Shown one piece after another: positions 8,104-18,600 of a DNA stretch of 50,725 nt. The notes under the pieces are model-generated. The model did no database searches. It was not told the DNA's origin and was given only the letters and a program-made list of their open reading frames with translations. Position numbers and translations under genes: made by a program. Every line of letters starts with the position of its first letter. Within the stretch, counting starts at the first letter, position 1. This DNA comes from a virus, in IMG/VR virus record IMGVR_UViG_3300022752_000105, positions 1 through 50,725 of that record; one strand, given 5' to 3'.

Positions 8104-11076
8104 TTATAGTCCTGCTGCAATATCGCCTTTATTCTTAATACGCAATGGTATGTAAATAAATTCTACTGCTTTTACTGGTTCTACAGCAATGTCCATGTAC
8201 AATTCGCTTCTATCGATCCTAGCTGGTGTATTGTTTGTTTCATCACACACAACGATAAAATCATATAAAGCTCTTTGACCTACTAATTCAAGCAGTAGAC
8301 TTTCTGCCGCTGCCTTAATTTCTCTTCTAGTTTGTGCGTCATTGGGTTCAAATAAGAACGGTCTTGCTAGAATATCTAATTGACGTCTTAAATATGCTAC
8401 TAGTCTTGCTACATTAATTCTGTCCAATGCGCTAGAATTTTTAGCTCTTGTTCTTTGCCCGTATGCGACTAATCCAATTCCGGTTAGACTAGATATAGGA
8501 TTAATACTTACATCATCTAATGCATCTCTTAAGGCTTGCGGAACTGTGGTTGATTTAAATTCCCCTTCATTCGTAAGATAACCTACAGAGGTTGCGTTGT
8601 CAACTGTTCCACGTCTTGTTCCTGCTGGTGCAAACCATAGATAACTTTTTGCATCACTGTTGATAATTGTTCTCAACATCATATGACTTGGTGGTACAAC
8701 AATGCTATTACCAGAATTGTCATTTGTAAATCCACTTGGATAATAGATTGCGGTGTATTCATCAAATGTAGTTGCCCCATCTTCTCCATGTTCTAATGCA
8801 CCGGCAGAGTTTAGTCCGTATGTTGTTAGAGATGTTGCATTCGGTGTAAGTCTAAATGGTGTATCGCCTAATACCAATGCTGTTAGTCCACGATCGGTAT
8901 TAAATGAAACCATGTTAGGTATGAGTTCAGGGTACGAAGGCGCTGTTATTAGATTAAAGTTAAGTGTATCTGTGTCTCTAATTGCAACATTGGTATCTAT
9001 TAATGCTTTCAAAGATTTTGCAATAACTCTACGTTGTGATTTACGACCGAAACTACCGCTGCCATCTGCATTTGTAGGATATTGACTTACCCAACGATTT
9101 GCTTCGTAATTACTCATAGATTGATTTTGATAACGTAGATTAAGTCCATTATTAGCCAATATATTAATATGGCCTTCTATGTATTTTTTAACATTAAAAC
9201 CGCTTCTTCTTGTATTCCAAAGTTTTAGTCCTCTTGGGTATAATAGCGGATCTGGTGCATCAGGGTCGACATAATTGCTAGATCTCAAATTTGACAAAGA
9301 TCCAGCGATTTCTGTGTCCCCAGATGCGGCATACCTAGCATCAGCAAAGATCCATCCAGTTGGACTAGAATTATCCTTTGTATCCTGTAATGACCATTTA
9401 CTTCCTGATGTAATGGTAGAATCATAAACATAAATGTGTTTACCGTACATTTCTAAATCACTAGTATCAATCCAAATATCTCCATTCACTAAAGGAGTAC
9501 CGTCACTTTGTGTGACAGGCTCTGTTGCCTGAATTAAAGGACCATTTGGATCTGCATTAGGATAAAAATTAGCATATCCTACCCAATTTGTTCCTGAGTT
9601 AACCATGATATCAACTTGATCAACTGCATTACTATACCATAATGTACCGTCTGCTGGGTCTGTATATGGAGCGGTTGGTTTAGATTCAAACACTAAAGGT
9701 TTCCAATTAGATACAATAAATTCTTCAGTAGAACTGCTTGTTCTACTGTAGAAATTGGCGGTGCCTGTTAATGTTGTCATGTCGTAAGGTACAAGCCCAA
9801 GTAGAACCCTTGTTGCTGTGTTCAATGCAGTTATTCTTATTTCTCCACCTAGTTTGTGGTTGAATGATAATACACCGGTATTTGTATTAAATGTAGATAC
9901 AACATTTTGCAAATTTGAACCTGCTGCACTAAACGCTGTGGGAATTAGACTACCTAATAAAGTTGACGCATTAGTTGCAGTAACTACAACAGTAAAATTA
10001 TTTGAATATGAACTTTGACCTACTCTACTTTCTGCTATATTAAAAGTGTATGTTAAACCATTTGTAGCAAATGAAGAAACTGGTTCAGATACAACACTTG
10101 TTACACCAGCATTGTGTCTACGCCATACTTTGAAATTGGCGGTTTCGCTTGTAAGATCATCATAATTATAATCAATAAACAAACTTCCTACTGCTATATT
10201 TTTACCACCACCAGCTGTATCTAAATTGTAAGTAGCGTCTTGGGTATTTTTGTACATTGGAGCTAGCACCGATGTCCAACTTTCTGCTACATTACTGTAG
10301 TATTTTACGTTCCAATTTGCTCCTTTAGATGGAGATGTACTTGTTATCCAAACGCTACCTGAAGCTGTACTAGCATTGTAAACAGGGTAATTATAATGAG
10401 GGCTTATTTGTAATGACTTTCCTCCATCAAACCCTTGTACAACAGGGGTCCATAAATTTGCACTTGTTTTGTAAAATAATCTTGAATCATTTGCCTTTGT
10501 CAAAACTAATGCATAGTCTCCAATTTGTCCTACAGACGTGCTAGGAATTGTGCCAGAAAAGTCACTTGACGCTGTATCATCATGAAGAACTATAGGAGTT
10601 TTAACGGTAAATTTTTGAGTAACAGTATTCCATTCTTTTACACCATAACTGCTATTTGCTGTATCAACCCAATAGGTTCCCGAAACGGCATCTCCTTTTG
10701 GCGCAGTTGCTTTTGGAGCTAACAAGGCTAGATCTAAGTCTGCTCTTACCACATAAGAACGTGAACTTACAGCCAAAGAACTATATGCGGCCTGTAGACC
10801 ATATTCGTTTAGTTCGTTTCCGTGTAAAGGATTTAGACTGCTATCAGTATAAAACAATGGAGTACCAAAGGTATCTGTTAAATCTCGTTGACTTGTAATT
10901 AGCCAAACTTTTCCTGCATTTGCCTTTGTTGTACCAGGAGCCGTTGTTCCACTTGGATTAACCTTATCCTGTGCTGTTACTACAAAAATCATAGGGGCTG
11001 TTCCAGAGGCTGCTGGAGTGTAAAAACTTTCATCAATTACGGTAACTGATACACCTGGTGAATTTAATGTTGCCAT
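8104..11076 (-). CDS. 18: Tail sheath protein (gp18-like) with a large insertion
   Basis: 990 residues versus 659 in T4 gp18. The contractile sheath surrounds the tube and shortens during infection. The N-terminus (MATLNSPGVSVTVIDES) and the C-terminal part (LRRQLDILARPFLFEPNDA to VKAVEFIYIPLRIK) are typical sheath sequence. About residues 130-600 form extra, protruding material containing three similar motifs: GTYWVDTANSSYGVKEWN (near 134), GTLWYSNAVD (near 479) and GDIWIDTSDLEMY (near 534). These resemble a motif in the fibre gene at 36642. The start has a CAGGAG ribosome-binding site and an AATAAATA promoter core 30 bases upstream. The insertion is probably surface-exposed. Confidence 0.92.
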   Translation of the reverse strand: MATLNSPGVSVTVIDESFYTPAASGTAPMIFVVTAQDKVNPSGTTAPGTTKANAGKVWLITSQRDLTDTFGTPLFYTDSSLNPLHGNELNEYGLQAAYSSLAVSSRSYVVRADLDLALLAPKATAPKGDAVSGTYWVDTANSSYGVKEWNTVTQKFTVKTPIVLHDDTASSDFSGTIPSTSVGQIGDYALVLTKANDSRLFYKTSANLWTPVVQGFDGGKSLQISPHYNYPVYNASTASGSVWITSTSPSKGANWNVKYYSNVAESWTSVLAPMYKNTQDATYNLDTAGGGKNIAVGSLFIDYNYDDLTSETANFKVWRRHNAGVTSVVSEPVSSFATNGLTYTFNIAESRVGQSSYSNNFTVVVTATNASTLLGSLIPTAFSAAGSNLQNVVSTFNTNTGVLSFNHKLGGEIRITALNTATRVLLGLVPYDMTTLTGTANFYSRTSSSTEEFIVSNWKPLVFESKPTAPYTDPADGTLWYSNAVDQVDIMVNSGTNWVGYANFYPNADPNGPLIQATEPVTQSDGTPLVNGDIWIDTSDLEMYGKHIYVYDSTITSGSKWSLQDTKDNSSPTGWIFADARYAASGDTEIAGSLSNLRSSNYVDPDAPDPLLYPRGLKLWNTRRSGFNVKKYIEGHINILANNGLNLRYQNQSMSNYEANRWVSQYPTNADGSGSFGRKSQRRVIAKSLKALIDTNVAIRDTDTLNFNLITAPSYPELIPNMVSFNTDRGLTALVLGDTPFRLTPNATSLTTYGLNSAGALEHGEDGATTFDEYTAIYYPSGFTNDNSGNSIVVPPSHMMLRTIINSDAKSYLWFAPAGTRRGTVDNATSVGYLTNEGEFKSTTVPQALRDALDDVSINPISSLTGIGLVAYGQRTRAKNSSALDRINVARLVAYLRRQLDILARPFLFEPNDAQTRREIKAAAESLLLELVGQRALYDFIVVCDETNNTPARIDRSELYMDIAVEPVKAVEFIYIPLRIKNKGDIAAGL

Positions 11077-11106
11077 TATCCGATCTCCTGAATGGATTAT
11101 TCATTA

Positions 11107-11112
11107 TATTTA
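11107..11112 (-). promoter_or_regulatory. Late-promoter-like core AATAAATA upstream of sheath gene
   Basis: TAAATA on the minus strand, 30 bases before the gp18 ATG and upstream of a CAGGAG ribosome-binding site. This is the ordinary arrangement, with room for a leader, unlike the sites that sit five bases from a start codon. Confidence 0.6.
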
Positions 11113-11138
11113 TTTGATCTGGCTAAAAAAACCAAGGC

Positions 11139-11144
11139 TAAATA
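11139..11144 (+). promoter_or_regulatory. Late-promoter-like core GCTAAATA for the zinc-finger gene
   Basis: TAAATA on the plus strand, 29 bases before the ATG at 11174 and upstream of an AGGAAAG ribosome-binding site. It diverges from the gp18 promoter core 26 bases away. It is a weaker match than most others here because the first two bases are GC. Confidence 0.35.
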
Positions 11145-11173
11145 TCTTGGAAAAAGGGCTAGGAAAGGGCGCT

Positions 11174-11509
11174 ATGAGAAAGCTTTGTAGAAAATGTAAT
11201 TTTAGACCAGTGGCAATAAACTATAAAAAAGAAAATAGGATTTATTACAGATCACAATGTGACCATTGTTCTAAAAACAGAAAAGATGGAACTCCTCTAT
11301 GGCAAAGAGCAGGTTACAAGAAAAAAAACCTATGTGAAAAATGTGGTTTTCAAAGCAAATTTGACCAGCAGTTCTTCGTAATATTTTTAGATGGAAACTT
11401 GACTAATTGTAGGTTTCCCAATTTAAAAACTGTATGTTCTAATTGCCTACAAATAATAGATAGAGAAAAACCAAAATGGCGGACTAACAATATTGTTCCT
11501 GATTTCTAA
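11174..11509 (+). CDS. Small zinc-finger, HNH-like protein
   Basis: 111 residues from ATG 11174, chosen over an upstream TTG at 11114 because AGGAAAG precedes it and the homology-like part starts at MRKLCRKCNFRPV. Two pairs of Cys-x-x-Cys are visible in the first half (CRKC, CDHC). Two more follow in the second half (CEKC; CSNC in NLKTVCSNC). The last block looks like the zinc knuckle and N-x-x-x-C end of HNH nucleases, but no catalytic His-His pair is evident. It may be a degenerate endonuclease or a nucleic-acid-binding protein. It is the only gene on the plus strand in this block. Its end overlaps the convergent dNMP kinase by 26 bases. Confidence 0.72.
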   Translation: MRKLCRKCNFRPVAINYKKENRIYYRSQCDHCSKNRKDGTPLWQRAGYKKKNLCEKCGFQSKFDQQFFVIFLDGNLTNCRFPNLKTVCSNCLQIIDREKPKWRTNNIVPDF

Positions 11510-12131
11510 TTACCTCTTCTAACTTTGAAAATAGGCTATCTATTGAAGAATCATTTTCTATTGTAACATCAATTTGATTGCCTATCCAGCTAGTCTCACT
11601 GGTGTGAATTTTTAAATCAGATATTATAGTTTTAGATATCATCCATCCTAAATTTTTAGGACCAGAATTCATGATAATAGCATGTTCATACCAATCAGGG
11701 TCTCGTCCTCTCTTTATTCTTACAACCAAGCCACCTGCTCTATGAATGGCTTTGATCTCGTTTGGAAATCTCACATCTGAAATTACAATATTATCTTTGG
11801 TCTTACGTATTTTGTTTTCTAAACTAGCAATCCAAATGTCGTCGTGAAACTTGTCACGTAAAATTTCTGTTCCCCAATACTGTAGAATCCAACGTGGCGT
11901 TAGATTTGGCATCTGTAGCCGTTCAGACCACCAGGTATCAATTTCTTCACGCCAAATTCTAGCTTCTTTTGTTCTGCCTTCTAGTAATGTTCTGTCCCAG
12001 CCAAACACTGCTGAAACTGCATCTTTTAAAGTATTGGCAAAACTATCACGACGAAATCCATGAAAGTTAACAAGATAATCTGCGGCTGTGTCTTTTCCTG
12101 ACCCTATAAAACCTACGAACCCTATAATCAT
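11484..12131 (-). CDS. 1: Deoxynucleoside monophosphate kinase (gp1-like)
   Basis: 215 residues from ATG 12131 (T4 gp1 has 241). The enzyme phosphorylates dNMPs using ATP and supplies phage DNA precursors in the cytoplasm. The P-loop GFIGSGKDT lies at residues 7-15, followed by AADYLVNFHGFRR. Further family features are WDRTLLEGRTKEAR, the RWILQYWGTEILRDKF segment and the strand VISDVRFPNEIKAI. An in-frame TTG six bases upstream sits closer to the AAAAGGG motif and could be the start, adding two residues. It is isolated among structural genes, and its 3' end overlaps a convergent gene. Confidence 0.88.
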   Translation of the reverse strand: MIIGFVGFIGSGKDTAADYLVNFHGFRRDSFANTLKDAVSAVFGWDRTLLEGRTKEARIWREEIDTWWSERLQMPNLTPRWILQYWGTEILRDKFHDDIWIASLENKIRKTKDNIVISDVRFPNEIKAIHRAGGLVVRIKRGRDPDWYEHAIIMNSGPKNLGWMISKTIISDLKIHTSETSWIGNQIDVTIENDSSIDSLFSKLEEVIRNQEQYC

Positions 12132-12177
12132 AAACAATTCGCCCTTTTTATGATTTTAATTTTGTTTTTTACAGAAG

Positions 12178-12630
12178 TCAAAAATAATCTTGCCAATCAC
12201 CAATACGTTTCCAATAGCCTGTCGAATTGTCCCATTTATAAACACCGTCAGTTGGAGGATCACAAGGTGGGAAAAACATTCCCTCCTCTTCGTTATAAAT
12301 CCATTGTGAGGAATCTCCTTCTTGTATTAATTCAAAGTAGTCAGTTATTTCGTCTTTAATCAAGACTCTCTCTTCATCGGTATAGGGGCGAATAATCATT
12401 TTTTCCCAAACCTCCTTACCGTTATATTCTGGATATATATCTCCATAATATGTAAATCTATCTGTCTTGTCGGGAGGATCAATCTTATAGTATCTAACAT
12501 ATCCTTCAGGAGGATTATTAATATCAAAATTACCAAAACACTGTTGCATATTTTCTAATGTTATAGGATACTCAAATACTTGATTTTCTTTTATTCTAAT
12601 AAAAAATATATTAGGCATATATTCTATCAT
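12178..12630 (-). CDS. Unknown small protein after giant adhesin; possible fibre accessory
   Basis: 150 residues, acidic and rich in aromatic residues, Pro and Asp (EYPITLENMQQCF, IRPYTDEERVLIKDEITDY). It ends with VYKWDNSTGYWKRIGDWQDYF-type aromatic repeats, which resemble short Trp/Tyr motifs at the ends of gp14 and gp15 here. It begins two bases after the stop of the 2852-residue adhesin with an AGGAAA site, so it is co-transcribed. Small genes directly after phage fibre genes are often assembly chaperones or tip proteins, but no chaperone family is recognised. A start at the second Met (12618) is possible. Confidence 0.75.
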   Translation of the reverse strand: MIEYMPNIFFIRIKENQVFEYPITLENMQQCFGNFDINNPPEGYVRYYKIDPPDKTDRFTYYGDIYPEYNGKEVWEKMIIRPYTDEERVLIKDEITDYFELIQEGDSSQWIYNEEEGMFFPPCDPPTDGVYKWDNSTGYWKRIGDWQDYF

Positions 12631-12632
12631 TT

Positions 12633-15600
12633 TTAAAAATTTCCTGTGTTTGTATTAGGGAAATATCTCTGGGTTCCTCCCCAAATAATTCTAACAGCCC
12701 CATTGGCTCCTCTGCCACCAAATCCGTTTGAACTATTGATGTCAGTTCCGTTACCACCACCTCCATAATTACCACCTCTTCCTGATATGGAAGAACCAAC
12801 TCCTTCTTCGCCCCCAGACCCCCCTGCTCCATTTCTGTTAAATGTGGGAGCAGGTGAACCACTTCTCCCACCAGCACCGCTGCCGCCTTGTCCAAAAAGT
12901 CCAACACCACCACCACCACCGCCACTAAAACCTCCACCTCCGCCACCACCCTCTCCAGGCGTACCGCCAAAGCCAGGAGGGCCTGTATAGCTAGCAAAAT
13001 CGCCGTCCTGAAAATACCCCGTACCTCCTCGCCCGTTATATCCTCCACCACCTCCACCTCCACCTCTAACTAATGATGTTGCAGTTGGAGTAGTTCTTAC
13101 ACCCCTTATTCCACCAACGCCACCACCACCATAATTAGCTGATATGCCGGCCGCTGTGAATGTACTACCTGATCCTCCTGCTGCATCGCAATAGGTAACA
13201 ACACCGTATTGTATGTTTGAAGCTGTGCCTGAGCTGCCAGAAAAACCTCGAGATCCGCCACTTCCTCGTGTACCTACTCTCACTGTAACTGTTTGTCCAG
13301 GAGTACAAAGTATATTATTTTGCCAAGCGGTGGCGCCCCCACCACCCCCTTGAGCTCCGAGAAAACCAGGGGGTTGGGGGAAGACACCACTTCCTCCACC
13401 ACCTGCTCCAACAGTTACCACTGAAAATTGATTGACACCTGCTGGGATTGTCCAAGTGTAAGTTCCTGGCGTATCCCATATTGACTGTCCCACAGGTATG
13501 GCACTGGTGTCGTTTATGGTAAAAGTGGGGCTAGTAGCAACTATAGGACCACTGGAACTACCAGTTCTTAGGTATATTACAAATGATTCTCCACCTTCGT
13601 TAAAACTGTTATCACTGCTTAGAGCTAATTGAAAACTTCCAGTAAAGGTTGTGGCATCTGCTATACTTACATCTTGGAAAGATGCTGTGGCACTTATTGT
13701 ATAAATTGTAAATCCTGCAACACCTGTATTCGAGGAATAAGTGATCCCACCACTAAAAATAATAGTTTTAGAATTATTATTAGCCACCTTCCACACAATG
13801 ATTCCACTTCCTCCGGCTGCTCCTCTAAAGGTAGAAAAATATCCGGGATTACCAAAACTTGGACCATAATAAGTTCCACCCCCTCCACCTCCCAATCCAT
13901 CGGTACCCGGTTTTGCAACACCAGGCCTGTCTGTTCCAGCTAAAGGATGTCCCGGTGGGTAACCGCTATGACCGCTGCCGCCACCACCACCACTTCCTCC
14001 AGGGGAACCGCCAGCGGTACCTGCGCTACCTCCACCTCCTCCACCGGCATATGTGACAGGTACCCCCGAAATATCCAAAGTTATACCATCACCACCACGG
14101 CCTTGTAAAGCAACAGGAGATGTAGGAGGAAGTGGGTAACCATATCCAGCCTGACCGGCACCACCTCCACCTCCAGCAATAGTAACACCTCCCAATCCAG
14201 GGCCCCTAGCACCTCCGGGGAATCCAACGCCCCCCGATGGCGATCCTGGTTGAGTTGCTTGACCTTGTCCAGGGCCGTTATAGTACACTCCTCCACCACC
14301 AGATCCTCCCGGAAATCCACCTTGCTCCCAGGTACTTCCTGCTCCGCCTCCCAGTGCGGTAAGTCCTAGAAATACAGTATTTCCTCCAGGAGTAGCATTA
14401 TATCCAGGATTGGTAGGAGGGGAGGAAACAGTTGCTGGTTGCCCACCAAGCCCTACTGTTATTGGATATAGACCTGTTGGAAAAGTTTGGCTTGTTCTAT
14501 GGACAACTCCGCCACCACCACCTCCACCTCCAACACCGGGGTAACTCCAAGATGTTCCTCCAGCACCACCACCAGCCACTAAAAGAATGTCACCTGTTAA
14601 CGGGCCACTACCAGGAAGTTGTGTCAGTATTTGAGCTGTTCCTGTTACAGATCCGCTGTTGAAATCGCTACCAGTTACGTTTGTACCACTGACTTCCCAA
14701 TAGACAGTGGTCCCTGGTGTACCGTTAACAGCAGTTATTGTAACTGTAATAAGACTGCCTTCATTGTAGTTATAGCTACTTGAGGCTAAAGAATAGATAA
14801 CTGTTTTGCTGGTATCATTGATTGTTATATTATTGGTAGTGGCAATAGTTGGGCCAGTGGCGCTGCCTGTTTTTACTGATACAGTAAATGTTTCTGCTCC
14901 CTCTGTTAACTCATCTGCAAGAGGGGTTATGTTAAAACTTCCACTGGCTGTAGGAACACCATTTACAGTTGTTGAAGTAATGTTAAATGATACTGAACTT
15001 GCCGAAAAATCTGCACCGGATGAAGTTACATTGTTAATTACTGCATATAATGTTTGTGATGCGTAATGGTAGGATTGATAATTTATGCTTAAACTTGCTC
15101 CTTCATTAATAGAGGTAGAATATGTCATTGTAAATGTAGGAGTAAAACTTGAATCAGTGACTGTGACAGACTGAGTAGTGTGTACAATAGGTCCTGCTTG
15201 ATTTCTAGTTCTCAACTGTAAAACAAATGTTTCAGTTCCTTCATTTACACTTAAATCATTAGACAGTGTTATAACTATAGCCGCTGAACCGGAGCTATAG
15301 GTTCCTGATACGGTAAATGAGCCATTTAATTGCCCCGATGGGCTGGTAAAATCTGTGCCTGTTAGCCCAGTGCCAGATATTGTGTAATAGTAGGTACCTG
15401 GGGTTACGTTCCCTGTTGTTATATTGAATGTGGTTGAATCTCCTTCATTGATTGCCGCGGATGATCTTCCAGACGACCAGGAGGGAGTAAAGCTTGTATC
15501 GTTTATGGTTACAAGACTTGATGATGCTACCACAGTTGCACCTGTAGGGACCAAACTACTAGGATATAATCTTTGAGAGCCCCATATAATCCTAACAGCA

Positions 15601-18600
15601 CCGCTACCTCCTGCGGCTACTGTGATTGTAGGTGATCCTCCTTGGCCAATTCCTGTTGCGCCTCCAGAGCCGCCACCATAAGCACCTCCTGCCCCCGAAA
15701 CATTGGCTCCGCTGAAAATACTTGTACCACCTCCTCCATTACCTCCCTGAGAACCACCACCCCCTCCAGGAGCATTTGCACCGAAGTCTACGTTAACACC
15801 GGCCAACCCACTAGCGCCTTGCCCTAATAGGCCTACACCTCCACCTCCACCTCCACCTCCACATGCATTCCCATTACCGTTTATAGTTCCAAAATTTGTA
15901 GCTCCCCCTGCTCCCCCTCCACCATTACCATTTGTTGGATTTGTTGAAGTGTCAAAAGTATTAGCACCACTCCCTCCAGTGCCGCCATTACCAGCATAAC
16001 CACCGGCACCACCACCACCACCGCCTTTTGTTTCAACTGTGCCAAACCATTTACCACCATTCCCCCCAAGTCCACCACCATCACCTACATAGGTACCACC
16101 GATTCCTTCTATGTTTGTACTACCAAGTCCACCATAACCTGCCACTGTGCTAATGTTAATAAAATAGCTGTTGCCTCCATTATTACCATTTACACCGGCA
16201 GATCCGCTTGAAAATCCAGCTCCACCGGCGCCTACTACCACAGTGTAGCTTTGACCTGGAGTTACATTGATATTGTTTTTCCAACCTAGGCCACCTCCAC
16301 CTCCACCTCCACCACTGGCATTTCCGGTAAATCCCGGAATTGAACCCGTTCCGCCACCTCCAACACAAACAACACATACTGAATTTACACCAGCCGGACA
16401 AAGCCAAGAATAAGTTCCAGGAGTAGTATATTGCTGTTCACCTTGAGGTCCTGCTGCCGATAAAATGTCTACCCTAAATGTTTCTGCTCCCTCTGTTAAC
16501 TCATCTGCGATTGGAGTAAGAGAAAAAACGGTAGTAGAAGCTAGAGTTGGACCGGAAGCACTAATATCAAATTGACCCCTGTCTCCCCCTCCAGGTAAAG
16601 GTGTAAAATCGTTTTGAGAACTTGATGTATGAACAGCCTGATAATATAATCTTGTACCATTGGCCACATGGTAAGTTGTCACGGTAAAGTTAACTGATCC
16701 TCCTTCTGATACGGAGCTACTAGAAGGAACAACAGCATAAGTTGGAGTAAAGCTAGTATCACTTACTGTTATATTGTTTGATGTTGCAACAATTGGACCA
16801 CTAGTACTCCCTGTTCTCAACTGTATGGCAAAAGTTTCTGTACCTTCACCACCACTTAAATCATTAGTTAAAGTCACACTAAAACTGCCAGTACCATTGG
16901 GTGGAGTAGCCACTGCTATCAGTACCGATCCACTTAAACTAGAACTTGCGAAGTCACTTGTGGTTAGACCAGTCCCTGTTACAGTCCAATATAAAGTTGT
17001 ACCTCCAGGAACTTGGCCTGTTGTTATACTAAAAGTAACGCTTGCCCCTTCATTAACTGATGAAGGGCTTCCTGTTATACCGTAAGTCCTGGTAAGACTG
17101 GTATCATTAATGGTTATAGTTATAGATGTTGCCACAACAGGTCCAGCCGTTGATCCTGTTCTCAATTGAACCTGAAAAGTTTGATCACCTTCTGTTGTTA
17201 AATCGTCTGTTGCACTTACACTGAAGCTACCAGTTCCGCTAAGAATTGGGCCTGCTGCGCTTATGGCAAAATTTCCATTAGTTGAAACAAAATCTGCTGC
17301 CGCTGTTGTACCGTCTGAAATTGTCCAATATAAAAAAGTTCCATTAGGTACGTGGGTAGTGGCTACATTAATTGTTAAATTTGTTCCTTCATTAAAATTA
17401 TTAGCGACAGGATTTATACTGTAGCCTGGTGTAAAACTTGTGTCATTTATTGTTATAGCAGGGCCTGTTGCTACAATAGGTCCAGATGTGTTGAATGTTC
17501 TTAGATTATAGACAAATGTTTCTGCACCTTCTCCTGTACTGAGGTCATTAGCCAGTGTCAAAGTTGTAGATCCTCTACCAGCCGCATATGTTCCACCTAG
17601 GACAACGGATCCAAAAAGAGTTGCTGGACTAAAATCACTGGGAGTTATATTAGATCCGCTAATGGTATAATATAAAGTTACTGGAGGAAAGTTTGTTGTA
17701 GTAACAATGATACCTACACTTGAACCTTCATTTACGTTTGTAGTTGAAGTTGTAACATAAAAACTAGGTGTTAGACTGGTGTCGTTTATGGTAATTGTAG
17801 GACTTGTTGCTTGAACAGGCCCAGAAGTGCTGTTAGATTTAATAACAGTATTAAAAGTTTGATTACCTTCTGTGGTCATATCAGCTGCAATGGCAATATT
17901 ATATGAACCAATATTTGACGAGACATTAAAGCTACCAAATAAAGGTGGATTAAAGTCAGCATCATTGGTAGTGACGTGACTAATAGTCCAATAATAGGTG
18001 CCATTGGGTATGTTACTTCCACTTATATTGATTGTGGTAGTTTGTCCTTCATCAACTGTTATTGGTCCAGGAGTGACTACCCACACAGGCGAATTACTGG
18101 TATCGTTAATTGATAAAGTGGGTGTTGATGTAGTAATTGCACCAGTGGTACTAGCTGTTCTTACTGCAAACTGAAAAGTTTCAGTGGTTTCACCTGTGCT
18201 GGCATCATTCAAAATTGTCATAGAAACACTGCCAGCATTTGCATTTATGAATACTGATCCAAAATGTACTCCGCCAGTGAAGTCATTGCCATTTACCGTT
18301 CCTAATGCTGTCCAATAAAGAGTTGTACCATTAGGTACGTCTGTGGTTGTTATATTAAAAATTATCGTTTCGCCTTCATCATAAGCAGCCTTAACTGGAT
18401 TTCTAGTAACATTGTATGTGGGGTCGATACTTGTATCTAGTATTATTATGGATGTGCTTGTTGTAACAACAGGCCCTGACGCACTACCTGTTCTAATTTC
18501 TACGTAAAAATTTTGATTACCTTCTGTTGTTGAATCTGCAAGTGTATTAACAGTAAATGTTCCTGTGTTTCCATTGATAAAAAAGTCACCGCTTATGGCT

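Noticed and set aside
11114-11173. TTG start extending the zinc-finger gene by 20 codons
   Set aside because: It would start within a promoter-like region; the ATG at 11174 has its own AGGAAAG site and begins the conserved-looking Cys-rich part.
12787-12990. Pro-rich plus-strand frame opposite the adhesin
   Set aside because: Antisense of the polyglycine code (GGN reads as NCC, giving Pro). No ribosome-binding site or independent domain.
12611-13063. Val/Glu-rich frame on the minus strand within the glycine-rich end of the giant adhesin
   Set aside because: It is the frame-shifted reading of GGN/GGA codons of the adhesin; it has repeat-driven composition, and the main frame is complete and longer.
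16183-16407. Trp/Cys/Arg-rich minus-strand frame inside the adhesin
   Set aside because: Another shadow of glycine-rich code in a different frame; composition is implausible.
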